Origin: Gemmatimonadota bacterium
GTDB lineage: Bacteria > JBHIER01 > G020348925
Direction of reading: 5' to 3'
Assembly: GCA_020348925.1 (NCBI GenBank)
Contig: CP070758.1
Coordinates: 1,550,109 to 1,601,316 of the forward strand
Length of the DNA stretch: 51,208 bases
The translations under genes and the position numbers were made by a program. Positions 1 through 7,838 of the stretch are shown here, one piece after another. The notes beneath the pieces were generated by a model. The model was not told the DNA's origin, ran no database searches, and saw only the letters and a program-made list of their open reading frames with translations. Position 1 is the stretch's first letter. The number at the start of each line of letters is the position of its first letter.

Positions 1-59
1 AAATTTCTCATGACACATGAAATTACAGAAGGACGGATTCCGTTTCCTGAACCTCTGTT

Positions 60-125
60 GGAGTTATCCCCTTAGAGGTTCATTACCGATAAACTGCCTA
101 ATTAAGCCGGTGAACGGATACCTCC
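60..125. repeat. Dispersed inverted-repeat element, copy 1
   Basis: The element begins GGAGTTATCC and ends GGATACCTCC, an imperfect terminal inverted repeat. A second copy lies at 47631-47710, with matching left end (GGAGTTAyC followed by TTAGAGGTT) and matching right end (AACGGrTAmCTCC). The middle differs and the lengths are 66 and 80 bp. It contains no convincing gene. It looks like a small MITE-like or intergenic hairpin repeat of this genome. Confidence 0.55.
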
Positions 126-137
126 TGCGTACTCTCC

Positions 138-240
138 TGTCATTTCGACAAAATGGAGGAATCCAGGGAAGGTATCACAGACAGATTTTTCGACACACCC
201 CGTGGAATACATCATTCAACGGGGCAAGCTCGAAATGACA
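138..240. repeat. Inverted-repeat element with TGTCATTTCGA ends
   Basis: A 103-bp segment is bounded by TGTCATTTCGA (138-148) and its exact reverse complement TCGAAATGACA (230-240). The inside contains GGAGGAATC and other parts reminiscent of the TGTCATTTCGA elements that are common between genes in Bacteroidota and related genomes. That resemblance is from general knowledge. No transposase is near. It sits 12 bp after another repeat, so positions 1-338 look like a repeat-accumulating intergenic region with no gene. Confidence 0.55.
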
Positions 241-338
241 AAAGGATTCAGCTCGGGAGAAAGTTGTATTCACTTCCCCCCACTGCCCAAAAGATTTAAC
301 CGCAAGTTTTTCCCGCTTTTCTCGTTTATATTCATAGC

Positions 339-932
339 ATGAGTGAACATCAGATCACATCAGACTGGGAGTTGATGCGACTCACGTCGGAGGGCGATAG
401 GGCTGCCTTCAAACGGCTCGTGGAGAAATATCACAAGGCGGTGCTGAACCTTGCCTACCGTTTTCTCGGTAACCGTGAGGAAGCCGAGGATGCTGCCCAG
501 GAGGTCTTTCTCCGGGTCTATAACTCTGCCAAAAGATACGAGCCCCAAGCCCAGTTTACGACGTGGCTCTTTCGCATCGCCACAAATTTCTGTCTGAACA
601 AACTGAGACACCGCCAGCGTCTTCAGGAAGTTCCTCTTGAATCATCCTCGAATAGGACAGAACAGGTTTCTGACTTAAATCTTCCTGCCCCTGAGCAAAC
701 ACGACCGGATGACCATTTGGAGCAGAAAGAGAGAAATCGAATCATCGCTGAGAGCATCGCTTCTCTCCCTCCCAACCAGAGAATGGCCGTCATCCTCAAA
801 CGGTTTGAAGGTTTGTCCTATCAGGAGATAGCCAAGGTACTCAACGTTTCCGTCTCAGCCGTGGAATCGCTGCTCTTTCGGGCGAAACAGACGCTGAAGA
901 AAAAACTGGAGCCGTATGTTCAAAATGTATAA
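339..932 (+). CDS. ECF-type RNA polymerase sigma factor (RpoE-like)
   Basis: A 197-aa sigma-70 family protein of the extracytoplasmic-function type, expected to direct RNA polymerase to stress or envelope promoters. Region 2 spans about residues 20-95, with the DAAQEVFLRVY core-binding helix and the TTWLFRIATNFCLNKLRH segment that contacts the -10 element. Region 4 spans about 138-190, with LSYQEIAKVLNVSVSAVES as the helix-turn-helix. Region 3 is absent, as usual for ECF factors. No strong ribosome-binding site precedes the ATG, and a TATATT-like sequence lies about 10 nt upstream, so a leaderless message is possible but unproven. It is followed by its probable anti-sigma factor and periplasmic sensor-like genes, which suggests autoregulated control of the operon to 6618. 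Confidence 0.93.
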   Translation: MSEHQITSDWELMRLTSEGDRAAFKRLVEKYHKAVLNLAYRFLGNREEAEDAAQEVFLRVYNSAKRYEPQAQFTTWLFRIATNFCLNKLRHRQRLQEVPLESSSNRTEQVSDLNLPAPEQTRPDDHLEQKERNRIIAESIASLPPNQRMAVILKRFEGLSYQEIAKVLNVSVSAVESLLFRAKQTLKKKLEPYVQNV

Positions 933-1035
933 CTCATTTAAAAAATGATAGTAGGTATAACAAATGTTTTCAATATACACCGCAAGATTTCAGAAGAAAT
1001 GGTGTTTATTACAATAGAAAAGGAGTGAATCGACT

Positions 1036-1509
1036 ATGAAGTGTGAAGAGATACAGAGAAAGTTGTCGGCTTTTATTGACAAAGAACTGAAGCAAAAGGA
1101 TGCCAAACTCATCAGAGAGCATCTCAATAAATGCACAGGGTGCGCCGAAGAGCTTCGGGCCATCAGCTCCGCGTGGGATTTTGTGGAGACGGCCGAAGGG
1201 ATCGAACCTTCACCGTACTTCTGGACGAAGCTTTCCGCGAGGATCGATGAACAGACGACACAAAGAGCAGAAAGGTGGAGCTTTGTGAAGAGGCTGTTCC
1301 CCAAACCCATTCCGATTTTTGCAGCCGCAGCTCTTGTTCTGGGTGTGCTCCTGGGAAATTTTGTCGGCCGGATGCTGTATCCAAACGGGTCTTATATGAA
1401 CACGAACGGAACGGCAGAAGCCCTTGCTTTAAACACCTTTGATGATTTGCCCTCCGGCTCCCTCGGGGAAGCCTATTACTCACTCCTGACCGAAGGAGGC
1501 GAGCAATGA
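1036..1509 (+). CDS. Zinc-finger anti-sigma factor, membrane-anchored
   Basis: A 157-aa protein with an N-terminal anti-sigma zinc-binding (ZAS) domain. Cys3 is followed by the HxxxCxxC motif HLNKCTGC at about residues 29-36. A single membrane segment lies at about 92-112 (IFAAAALVLGVLLGNFVG), followed by a short periplasmic tail. The family binds and silences the cognate ECF sigma factor, here almost certainly the product of 339-932. An AAGGAG ribosome-binding site lies about 10 nt before the ATG. The gene ends in a 4-bp ATGA overlap with the next gene, so the two are translationally coupled. Confidence 0.88.
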   Translation: MKCEEIQRKLSAFIDKELKQKDAKLIREHLNKCTGCAEELRAISSAWDFVETAEGIEPSPYFWTKLSARIDEQTTQRAERWSFVKRLFPKPIPIFAAAALVLGVLLGNFVGRMLYPNGSYMNTNGTAEALALNTFDDLPSGSLGEAYYSLLTEGGEQ

Positions 1510-2060
1510 GAAATAGATGGCTCATTGTAGTACTTATTTTTTCAGTAGCTGTGAACGTCGCGGCTTTAGTCACTATAGGCATCCAATGGTCGAGACATTT
1601 TACCAGACATCATCCACTGCTGTCGGAACCGCCCTTTTCAGAACGACACCGGGAGTTACTCAGGCGAAAGCTAAATCTGACTGAGGTCCAATATCAACAG
1701 GTGAAAGAGGCCCACGACAAATTCAATGTAGAGATGGAGACGATGCACAGTTCATTGAGAGCTAAGCGCAAAGCACTTTTTCACCAATTACGAGCGCCTG
1801 ATCCTGATCGTGCACAGATCGATACCCTTCTGGTGGAGATAGCGACACTGCAAGCTGATATCGAACGCAAGGTTGTAGACAACCTTCTGAGCATGAAGAA
1901 TGTCCTCACGCCTGAGCAGCGGGAGAGATTCCTCTCCCTCATCGATCGCCGATTCAGCGAACATCGAAGGCATTTCGGACCCGGACAGCGGGAAAGACGC
2001 GGGCCTTCTCGTTCGAAAAAAGAGATATTTCCACCTGAAGACAATTCGCAGGAAAGATGA
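1506..2060 (+). CDS. Membrane-anchored periplasmic heavy-metal-sensor-like protein (Spy/CpxP/CnrX type)
   Basis: A 184-aa protein with an N-terminal signal anchor (about residues 5-27) and a helical periplasmic part rich in charged residues. It carries an LTEVQ motif near residue 57 and an LTPEQRERF motif near 135, the LTXXQ signatures of the Spy/CpxP/ZraP/CnrX superfamily. His residues cluster just after the membrane anchor (RHFTRHHP). Members act as periplasmic chaperones or metal sensors that signal through ECF or two-component systems. It overlaps the anti-sigma gene by 4 bp, as expected if it modulates sigma release. The ligand cannot be told from sequence. Confidence 0.82.
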   Translation: MRNRWLIVVLIFSVAVNVAALVTIGIQWSRHFTRHHPLLSEPPFSERHRELLRRKLNLTEVQYQQVKEAHDKFNVEMETMHSSLRAKRKALFHQLRAPDPDRAQIDTLLVEIATLQADIERKVVDNLLSMKNVLTPEQRERFLSLIDRRFSEHRRHFGPGQRERRGPSRSKKEIFPPEDNSQER

Positions 2061-2124
2061 AAACAACTACACGTGTAGCATAAAAAAATATTGAAACCTT
2101 AACTATAAGAAGGAGGTGAAAACA

Positions 2125-2658
2125 ATGGTAACGAAGTGGTTTTTTTACACGGTAACCGTTATGCTCATCCTCGGAGTAACTCAGCTTGGCTTGGCCCAAC
2201 CCGAATGCAAAACCGATCCTGGTTTCGGCGACGGTCCAGGTTTTGGCCACAGACGCGGACTTTGCCAGGACCGGGAATTCGGGCGCGGTGACGGCCCCAA
2301 TATCCTGACAAAAGCCGAAGCTCTTGAGTTAACATCTGAGCAGATCAAAAAGATCAAAGCCATGCGTCTCGATATGGCCAAGGAGAAAATACGGCTTCGA
2401 AGCGAGCTCGATCTCAAGGAACTGGAGCTGAGAGAGTTGATGTCCGCCGACGAGCCCGATATCAGACGGATCGAAGCCAAGATCGACGAGATGGCACCGC
2501 TGCGCACTGAACTTCAGAAGAAACGCATCGGACATCGGCTGGCTGTGAGAGACGTCCTGACACTGGAACAGAGGGAAAAACTTGAACTGATGCGCGGACC
2601 CGGTATGCGCCATCACAGCGGGTCCAGGGACGGACATCGAGGTTCGCTTCGATGGTAG
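2125..2658 (+). CDS. Secreted Spy/CpxP-like LTXXQ protein
   Basis: A protein of about 177 aa. The ATG at 2125 is chosen because AAGGAGGTG (2110-2118) lies at ideal spacing; an in-frame GTG at 2116 falls inside that site. A signal peptide runs to LGLAQ, then comes a Gly/Asp-rich Cys-containing linker, then a helical region with LTSEQIKKIKAMR and LTLEQREKLELM. These are two LTXXQ motifs about 80 residues apart. The C-terminus is rich in His, Arg and Gly (MRHHSGSRDGHRG) and could bind metal. It is a second family member next to the anchored one, perhaps a soluble chaperone or metal buffer. Confidence 0.82.
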   Translation: MVTKWFFYTVTVMLILGVTQLGLAQPECKTDPGFGDGPGFGHRRGLCQDREFGRGDGPNILTKAEALELTSEQIKKIKAMRLDMAKEKIRLRSELDLKELELRELMSADEPDIRRIEAKIDEMAPLRTELQKKRIGHRLAVRDVLTLEQREKLELMRGPGMRHHSGSRDGHRGSLRW

Positions 2659-2676
2659 ATATTTCTAAACTATTCT

Positions 2677-2698
2677 GGGGCGGGAATACTCCCGCCCC
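2677..2698. terminator. GC-rich hairpin downstream of the LTXXQ genes
   Basis: A perfect inverted repeat GGGGCGGGA-ATAC-TCCCGCCCC (9-bp stem, 4-nt loop) lies 19 bp after the stop of the second Spy-like gene. It lacks a U-tract on either strand, so it may be an attenuator, an RNA-stabilising hairpin or a dispersed repeat rather than a true intrinsic terminator. The rest of the gap to 2920 shows nothing recognisable. Confidence 0.55.
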
Positions 2699-2920
2699 TA
2701 CAGCGAGCCCTATTACTACTATGCCTACTTTCTTCTCAATCCTGTGAGTATTGATATCACATTGGCATTCGAAACTCCACTCCTAATTCCATAATGAACA
2801 GCATGATGCTGCTGAAGTAACTTTAATTTAGAAACAGTTCATTCTTTCGAAGGTGGGGGTGAACCAAAACCGGATATTCTCCCCAGCGTGACTATGTATT
2901 CGTTATGAAGGAACCATGAA

Positions 2921-3814
2921 ATGTGGATTAATAATCTTTTATCGTCGAGTCCAAAAGTATTTCTCCTTTTAACGATGACTCTTCCAGCTCTGATTGTGGG
3001 CTGTAAAGGCCAGCAAGAAGTGGAGATGCACTGGTCAGCACATTCGATTCAAGTGGACGGCCGGATGACGGATTGGACGGCTATCCCCACCATGTTCTTT
3101 GAGGAACGTGCTGTGCAGCTGGGTTTAGCCAACGACAGCGAAAAACTCCACATCCTGTTCCGATTCGGCAACGAGATGTGGGCGCGGTTCATCCGCATGG
3201 GCGGTCTGACATTGTGGGTGGACAATTCAGGAGAAAAGAAAAAAGCGTTCGGCCTCCGTTACACCGGGGGACCACCTCTTCCAGAAGGACAGGGCCAAGG
3301 CATGGGAGGCGAAGGTGGCTTCCTGGACCGGTTGACCGAGGAGCAGAAAGAACGCCTCAGGCAGCGTGAGATCAAAACCGATCAAATCACAGTCGTGACG
3401 AAGGACAGCGATTCAATCGATACTCTCCCGATTGATGGCTCCAGAGGTCCGGCTGTCTCTTTTGCCGATCTCCAGGGAATTTACACCTACGAATTCAGCA
3501 TTCCATTGCAGAAGAGCGATCCCACAACCTACGGCATCGATGCCCAACCGGGACAAGCCCTTGGTCTCGGACTGGAATGGGGCCTCAGTGATGAGGATCG
3601 TAAACGCATGATGGAGGAAATGCGAGGTGGAGGGATGAGAGGTGGGATGGGTGGAGGTCGGCCAGGAGGAGTCAGGGGCGGAATGGGTGGAGGTTGGGGC
3701 GGTATGGGAAACATGCCACGCCCGCAAATGCCCGGAAAGCATGAAATCTGGGTGAAAACGGTTCTTGCATCACCTTCAAACGGGCAGGGAGAACGTGATG
3801 CCAAGGATCTTTAA
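2921..3814 (+). CDS. Lipoprotein with DOMON/CBM9-like beta domain and Gly/Met-rich tail region
   Basis: A 297-aa putative lipoprotein: signal peptide with lipobox ALIVGC (Cys at about 28). The segment around IQVDGRMTDWTAIP, with LGLANDSEKLHILFRFG further on, has the pattern of CBM9/DOMON-type beta-sandwich domains that bind haem, sugars or other ligands in exported proteins. Residues about 240-275 are a low-complexity Gly/Met/Arg repeat (GGGMRGGMGGG and similar). The stop overlaps the next gene by 17 bp, placing it in the operon. Function is unknown; the domain guess is by pattern only. Confidence 0.65.
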   Translation: MWINNLLSSSPKVFLLLTMTLPALIVGCKGQQEVEMHWSAHSIQVDGRMTDWTAIPTMFFEERAVQLGLANDSEKLHILFRFGNEMWARFIRMGGLTLWVDNSGEKKKAFGLRYTGGPPLPEGQGQGMGGEGGFLDRLTEEQKERLRQREIKTDQITVVTKDSDSIDTLPIDGSRGPAVSFADLQGIYTYEFSIPLQKSDPTTYGIDAQPGQALGLGLEWGLSDEDRKRMMEEMRGGGMRGGMGGGRPGGVRGGMGGGWGGMGNMPRPQMPGKHEIWVKTVLASPSNGQGERDAKDL

Positions 3815-4598
3815 GCTCGAAGCGCGGTGGACGGCGGGCTTTGCCATTCTGACCTTTCTTCATCTTGTCCTGACTTCCTGCGCCACCGCGCCTTCTTCCA
3901 AAACATACGTCGGTCCCACCACCGAGTCATCAACTCACGTCACAGAAGATGCATCCTTCCAAGACCTCTGGCAGAAACGAACCATACAAATAGGTCCAGC
4001 ACTAAAGAAAAGAAGCCGGAGTTTTCTGAGCACTCCTTTTTCTGGATCTGGGGGACAGGGTGCCGGAGGCGGAGACAACGAATTCCCCCTGTCCGTGACC
4101 GCCACGTTGATGGACTCTTCGCTTATTGAGGCTGGCCTGCGGTATTTCGCCGACCGGATAGAAATGACCCAGGACGAGGAAGCGACCTTCCGCAGCAGGT
4201 ACTTCGACCGCTACGACCCGACAAACTATCTCCTCATCTGGTGCGAGCTTCGCACCGGGTTCGCCCAGAACTATTTGAACCTCGACCGCTGGATCATCTC
4301 TATCGAAGACGACGCCGGAAACCAGTATGAACCGGCACGCATAATCGGGGAACCGCCGTCATACCGCCATATGGTCATGGAAAAGCCGCTGGCGTTCCAC
4401 CCTGAAAGGGGATACGGGGAGTGGGAAATCCACCACAAGAGGGTGATGTTATGTTTCCCGAACCGTGATTTTTACGGGAACCTCATACCGTCCAAAGGAG
4501 TTCAATCCTTAAAACTGGTTTTTCAACAAATAGATGACAGAAAGATAAGAGAGGGTGGAATATGGGTATTCACGCATGAAACCCGTTCTGAACCATAA
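3798..4598 (+). CDS. Putative outer-membrane lipoprotein, unknown function
   Basis: A 266-aa protein. The ATG at 3798 is preferred because GGCAGGGAGA precedes it and because the signal peptide then ends in a lipobox, LVLTSC. The mature part has no recognised catalytic motif. It reads as a beta-rich domain (for example YLLIWCELRTGFAQNYLNLD, then ISIEDDAGNQYEPARI), resembling small domains that describe ligand or assembly surfaces. It overlaps the preceding lipoprotein gene and is followed 5 bp later by tonB, so both lipoproteins may be accessory parts of the TonB-ExbBD machine or its sensory input. Confidence 0.6.
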   Translation: MPRIFKLEARWTAGFAILTFLHLVLTSCATAPSSKTYVGPTTESSTHVTEDASFQDLWQKRTIQIGPALKKRSRSFLSTPFSGSGGQGAGGGDNEFPLSVTATLMDSSLIEAGLRYFADRIEMTQDEEATFRSRYFDRYDPTNYLLIWCELRTGFAQNYLNLDRWIISIEDDAGNQYEPARIIGEPPSYRHMVMEKPLAFHPERGYGEWEIHHKRVMLCFPNRDFYGNLIPSKGVQSLKLVFQQIDDRKIREGGIWVFTHETRSEP

Positions 4599-4603
4599 CA
4601 TAT

Positions 4604-5491
4604 ATGATACGAAGACATGTAACGCAAATATCGTTTGTCCTTTCCATTCTATTACATCTTCTCATACTTTTATTGTATACTCCCGTGAGCAGATTACGGT
4701 TTATTCCTTTGGAGGCTGAAAATCTGACGGAGGAACGTCAAGCTGATGAGAAACGAATCACTTTCGAGCTGGTTGAAACGCCGGAGGAATCCCGATCGGA
4801 AAAAGCGCCTGATCACGCTGATCTCATATCCGATAAAAATTCTATTGCCCGGGATCAGAATCAAAATGAGGACAGGCCGTCGGAAGACCCCTATTCGAAA
4901 GGTGATCTGGATGTGAAGGAGATTATCACGTCACAGCCGGAGACCCCTTCATCGTCCTCTCCCTCTTCGATCCCGGGTTCTGAAACCGAGGCGGCCCAAG
5001 CTGGGAAAAATGCAGGGAGCTCCCCCACCCCAACGGGACTTGGACAGAGCCCTCTCTCTATCAGACAGTTTCTGGCGCGGATCACACCATCGCAAAATAC
5101 GCAGCACAAGAATCAGTCGCCCGATCGACCCCTGTATGACCATGAGATATCTCAGGCTGAGGATTATGGAGGATTGACATTCAACACCTACAATTGGGAC
5201 TTCGCTCCTTATCTCATCGAAATGAAACGAAAGATAGAGAACAATATGTATCCGCCTCCGGCTTTTACGCGCTTCGGTTTCATTCAAGGTGAAACGCTGA
5301 TCCGCTTCAGAGTCATGCCGAGTGGAGAAGTCACGGATCTGGTTGTTTTAAATCATAATGGGCATGAATCCCTCAAAACAACCAGTCAACAGGCTATCTT
5401 ACTATCGTCAGCTTTCACCCCGCTGCCGAAGGACTTTCCTGAGGACTACTTAGAAGTGACGTGCTCTTTTAAATACGTCGTTCTGCGCTAA
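4604..5491 (+). CDS. tonB: TonB-family energy transducer
   Basis: A 295-aa protein with a short cytoplasmic N-terminus, one membrane helix (about residues 8-26, ISFVLSILLHLLILLLY) and a long Glu/Ser/Pro-rich periplasmic linker. The C-terminal TonB domain (about 205-295) includes YPPPAFTRFGFIQGETLIRF and ends SFKYVVLR. TonB spans the periplasm and passes proton-motive energy from ExbB/ExbD to outer-membrane receptors. ExbB and ExbD follow directly, which supports the call. The linker is acidic and serine-rich rather than the classic Pro-Lys/Pro-Glu repeat. Confidence 0.85.
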   Translation: MIRRHVTQISFVLSILLHLLILLLYTPVSRLRFIPLEAENLTEERQADEKRITFELVETPEESRSEKAPDHADLISDKNSIARDQNQNEDRPSEDPYSKGDLDVKEIITSQPETPSSSSPSSIPGSETEAAQAGKNAGSSPTPTGLGQSPLSIRQFLARITPSQNTQHKNQSPDRPLYDHEISQAEDYGGLTFNTYNWDFAPYLIEMKRKIENNMYPPPAFTRFGFIQGETLIRFRVMPSGEVTDLVVLNHNGHESLKTTSQQAILLSSAFTPLPKDFPEDYLEVTCSFKYVVLR

Positions 5492-5539
5492 AAGCCACCG
5501 TCTCTGATTGGCAAAACTCATTACGAAAGGAGAAGACAT

Positions 5540-6196
5540 ATGAACGAAGCTTTGATTCTATTGCAACGCGGTGGAATTGTCATGGTACCGCTGTTGATAT
5601 GTTCCGTCACCGTGCTCGCTGTTGTCATCGAGAGGTCAATATCTTTAAGAAGGAAAAGGGTTCTCAGACCTGAAATCATCAATCTCATCGACACCATCAA
5701 GAAACCGGAAGATATTCCATTGGCCATATCAATTTGCCATAAAAATGACGGTCCCTTCGTGAACATCGTTCAATTCAGCCTGGAAAACGTGGACGTACCT
5801 AACGGAGAATTGACAGGACTTGTGTCCGAACAAGGGCGTCAGGAAGTTCGCTCTCTCGAGAAGGGCTTGGTTATTCTTGAAACAATTGCCGGCATTGCCC
5901 CTTTACTCGGGCTCTTGGGAACAGTCCTGGGAATGATCAAAGTCTTTACCGTCGTCTCGCAGCAGGGAGTCGGACAGGCACAAGCTCTTTCAGGAGGAAT
6001 ATCGGAAGCACTACTGACCACCGTCGTCGGCTTATCAATTGGTATACCAGCTCTGGTGGTTTTCAATCTTTTCACGAACAAAGCCGGAAGCATGGCCATG
6101 GATATTGAGAAATTTGTCTCACGTCTCCTTCGAAAATTGACTCGCTTTCAATCGAATGCCTTTGAGTGCAACACCCTTTCGACGGAGAATGTTTGA
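5540..6196 (+). CDS. exbB: ExbB/TolQ/MotA-type proton channel subunit
   Basis: A 218-aa MotA/TolQ/ExbB-family protein with three membrane segments: about 10-30, 113-135 (APLLGLLGTVLGMIKVF) and 152-178 (LLTTVVGLSIGIPALVVFNL). The GLLGTVLGM and GLSIGIPAL stretches are the family signatures. It forms the proton-conducting stator with ExbD. AAAGGAG lies just before the ATG, and the stop overlaps the exbD start as TGATG, showing coupling. Its presence after tonB suggests ExbB rather than TolQ, although no pal/tolB genes are in view to decide fully. Confidence 0.9.
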   Translation: MNEALILLQRGGIVMVPLLICSVTVLAVVIERSISLRRKRVLRPEIINLIDTIKKPEDIPLAISICHKNDGPFVNIVQFSLENVDVPNGELTGLVSEQGRQEVRSLEKGLVILETIAGIAPLLGLLGTVLGMIKVFTVVSQQGVGQAQALSGGISEALLTTVVGLSIGIPALVVFNLFTNKAGSMAMDIEKFVSRLLRKLTRFQSNAFECNTLSTENV

Positions 6197-6618
6197 TGCA
6201 ATTTGTCGAAAAAAAGCGGCGCAGAGTCATCATCAATATCACTTCACTTATTGACGTTCTCTTTCTTTTGTTGATCTTTTTTATCATGTCTTCAACGTTC
6301 ACTGAACAACCGGGCATGAAATTGGAACTGCCTGAATCGCAATCGGCAACGTCCGAAAAAATGAAAGAGCTTATCCTTGAAATGAAGGGGGACGGACGGA
6401 TAACGCTGAATCAGGAACCTGCGAACCTTGAAAATTTGGAGGAATTGTTCAAGCGGGCAGTGCCCTCCCTTGAGGAGAAGACCCTCGTCATCAAGGCCGA
6501 CAAGCACGTTCCGCATGGAGATGTCGTAGCCGTTATGGATATGGCAAAACTTAGCGGTTTAGAAAAATTGGTTATTGCCACGAAGGTCAAATCAAATGAG
6601 ACGGATCCTTCGCTGTAA
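6196..6618 (+). CDS. exbD: ExbD/TolR-family biopolymer transport protein
   Basis: A 140-aa protein. The ATG at 6196 overlaps the exbB stop and has GGAGAA upstream; an earlier in-frame ATG at 6166 lies inside exbB and is unlikely. One membrane helix near residues 15-33 contains the conserved protonatable Asp20 (TSLIDVLFLLLIFF), followed by a periplasmic domain ending in the family pattern (LVIKADKHVPHGDVVAVMD). It partners ExbB and TonB. It is the last clear gene of the operon starting at 339. The 150 bp after it hold nothing recognisable before the cspA terminator. Confidence 0.9.
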   Translation: MQFVEKKRRRVIINITSLIDVLFLLLIFFIMSSTFTEQPGMKLELPESQSATSEKMKELILEMKGDGRITLNQEPANLENLEELFKRAVPSLEEKTLVIKADKHVPHGDVVAVMDMAKLSGLEKLVIATKVKSNETDPSL

Positions 6619-6771
6619 AGGAGCGCATTCGGTATAGCAAATCCAAATACAGAAAACGAAGGTCGAGGCCAAGGTTCAGGAAGAGAGCAAGACCATAACG
6701 CTGAAGGGAAGCAGGTTGTGATCTCGAGCTGACGAAAGTCTCGGAGCGAAGCACAGCCTATCATTATCCTC

Positions 6772-6803
6772 AAAAAAAAGGCCGCCTCTCGAAAGAGGAG
6801 GCC
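6772..6803 (-). terminator. Intrinsic terminator of the cold-shock gene
   Basis: Read on the minus strand after the cspA stop: GGCCtCCTCT, loop TTCG, AGAGGcGGCC, then TTTTTTTT. The stem has one mismatch and a stable UUCG tetraloop, and the eight-U tract makes a textbook Rho-independent terminator. It may also face the convergent exbD transcript. Confidence 0.88.
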
Positions 6804-6825
6804 TCTACTGGCCCGAAAAGTGGAG

Positions 6826-7026
6826 TTATACCTTCACCACTTTATCTGCCTTCAAGCCCTTAGAGTCTTCAATGATCTCGAACTCAACTTCCTGACCTTC
6901 CTTGAGAGTTTTGAAGCCCTCATCCTGGATGGCAGAAAAGTGGACGAAAACATCATCGCCAGACTCCTGTCCAATGAAGCCATATCCTTTCCGCTCATTG
7001 AACCACTTTACGCGTCCAACCGGCAT
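6826..7026 (-). CDS. Cold-shock protein, CspA family
   Basis: A 66-aa single cold-shock domain that binds single-stranded nucleic acid and acts as an RNA chaperone. RNP1 is KGYGFI (residues 13-18), RNP2 is VFVHF (26-30), and the N-terminus shows the usual VKWFN. The length is typical. GGGAGGTG precedes the ATG by about 8 nt. It has its own promoter (7154-7182), a roughly 120-nt leader beginning in a hairpin, and a strong terminator, so it is a monocistronic unit. The long leader is the usual place for temperature-responsive control in this family. Confidence 0.95.
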   Translation of the reverse strand: MPVGRVKWFNERKGYGFIGQESGDDVFVHFSAIQDEGFKTLKEGQEVEFEIIEDSKGLKADKVVKV

Positions 7027-7125
7027 CTAACTCTTCACCTCCCTTCAAACGGTGACAAACAAACAACAAAACGGCCGACCATCGAACTTTGAACCCGTCG
7101 ACCGTCTCTTCATTTAGTCGATGCC

Positions 7126-7147
7126 ACGGTTTTCCTTCGAAAACCGT
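7126..7147 (-). promoter_or_regulatory. 5'-end hairpin in the cspA leader
   Basis: ACGGTTTTC-CTTC-GAAAACCGT is a perfect 9-bp stem with a 4-nt loop. Given the promoter, transcription should start at about 7147, so this hairpin would form the very 5' end of the message. Such an end can protect mRNA from decay or take part in a cold-responsive switch; the role here is inferred. Confidence 0.6.
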
Positions 7148-7153
7148 TCTGCA

Positions 7154-7182
7154 AATGTACATTTCACCCTAATAAATGTCAA
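7154..7182 (-). promoter_or_regulatory. Sigma70-type promoter of the cold-shock gene
   Basis: On the minus strand TTGACA (7182-7177) is followed after 17 nt by TACATT (7159-7154). This is a consensus -35 with ideal spacing. It points at the cold-shock gene with a leader of about 120 nt. Confidence 0.8.
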
Positions 7183-7256
7183 GGAAATTTTTTGATTTTT
7201 TATCATATCAATAAGGATTCACCCCTTTGAAATACAGCGTTCCTGGTGTCCGACTA

Positions 7257-7781
7257 TTAATCTTCGACAGCGACAGCATCCATACTTTTCCCCATCCGCA
7301 CCGCCGGTATCTCTCCATCAGGATATCTGCAAACACTCTCCTTCATCTTCGAATACCCTACCTTCTCCCAGAACCTCTGGTTGTATTTGGGTACGGCGGT
7401 ATCAAGAATCAGCCTCGAGATGTTCGGATAATGTCCTGCAACCCACTTCTCCACGTACCTTACCAATCCCGTTCCAATTCCACACTTGACAGAACCCAGT
7501 TTGACATAGAGAAAAAGGATCTCAGCCGTCGACTCACCCAGTAGTCTTAAAGTACAGAACGCAACCGGTTGGTCATCCACCACTGCAACAAAGGAATCCA
7601 TAGCTCCTATCATACGACCGAATTCAGCGGAATTGTAAGCTTTGGCGCCCAGCTCCACCGCATGCGGTGACAATTCCTGACGAAACATCCGCGTGAAAGC
7701 CTCGTAACGCATGGCGAAACAGGCTTGCGCATCACTGGATTCGAAGGGACGAAAAACGATTACTGGTTGACTGTCATCCAT
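7257..7781 (-). CDS. GNAT-family N-acetyltransferase
   Basis: A 174-aa protein with a GNAT fold. The N-terminus (VIVFRPFESSDAQACFAMRYEAF) follows the family pattern. The core shows VAFCTLRLLG (beta 4) and EILFLYVKLGSVKCGIGTGLVRYVE, where the usual acetyl-CoA loop (Q/RxxGxG/A) is read as KCGIGTG. RFWEKVGYSK matches the C-terminal helix-beta hallmark (Y...GF). The substrate is unknown. It is the first of a run of short minus-strand genes of mixed type. Confidence 0.8.
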   Translation of the reverse strand: MDDSQPVIVFRPFESSDAQACFAMRYEAFTRMFRQELSPHAVELGAKAYNSAEFGRMIGAMDSFVAVVDDQPVAFCTLRLLGESTAEILFLYVKLGSVKCGIGTGLVRYVEKWVAGHYPNISRLILDTAVPKYNQRFWEKVGYSKMKESVCRYPDGEIPAVRMGKSMDAVAVED

Positions 7782-7838
7782 AACTTGTATTCACCAAACC
7801 TTTTCTTTCTTGGAACAGGCGATTGTTTCGGATTTCTC

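Noticed and set aside
6820-7092. Plus-strand 90-codon frame opposite the cold-shock gene
   Set aside because: It is the complement of a clear CspA gene and has no family features of its own.
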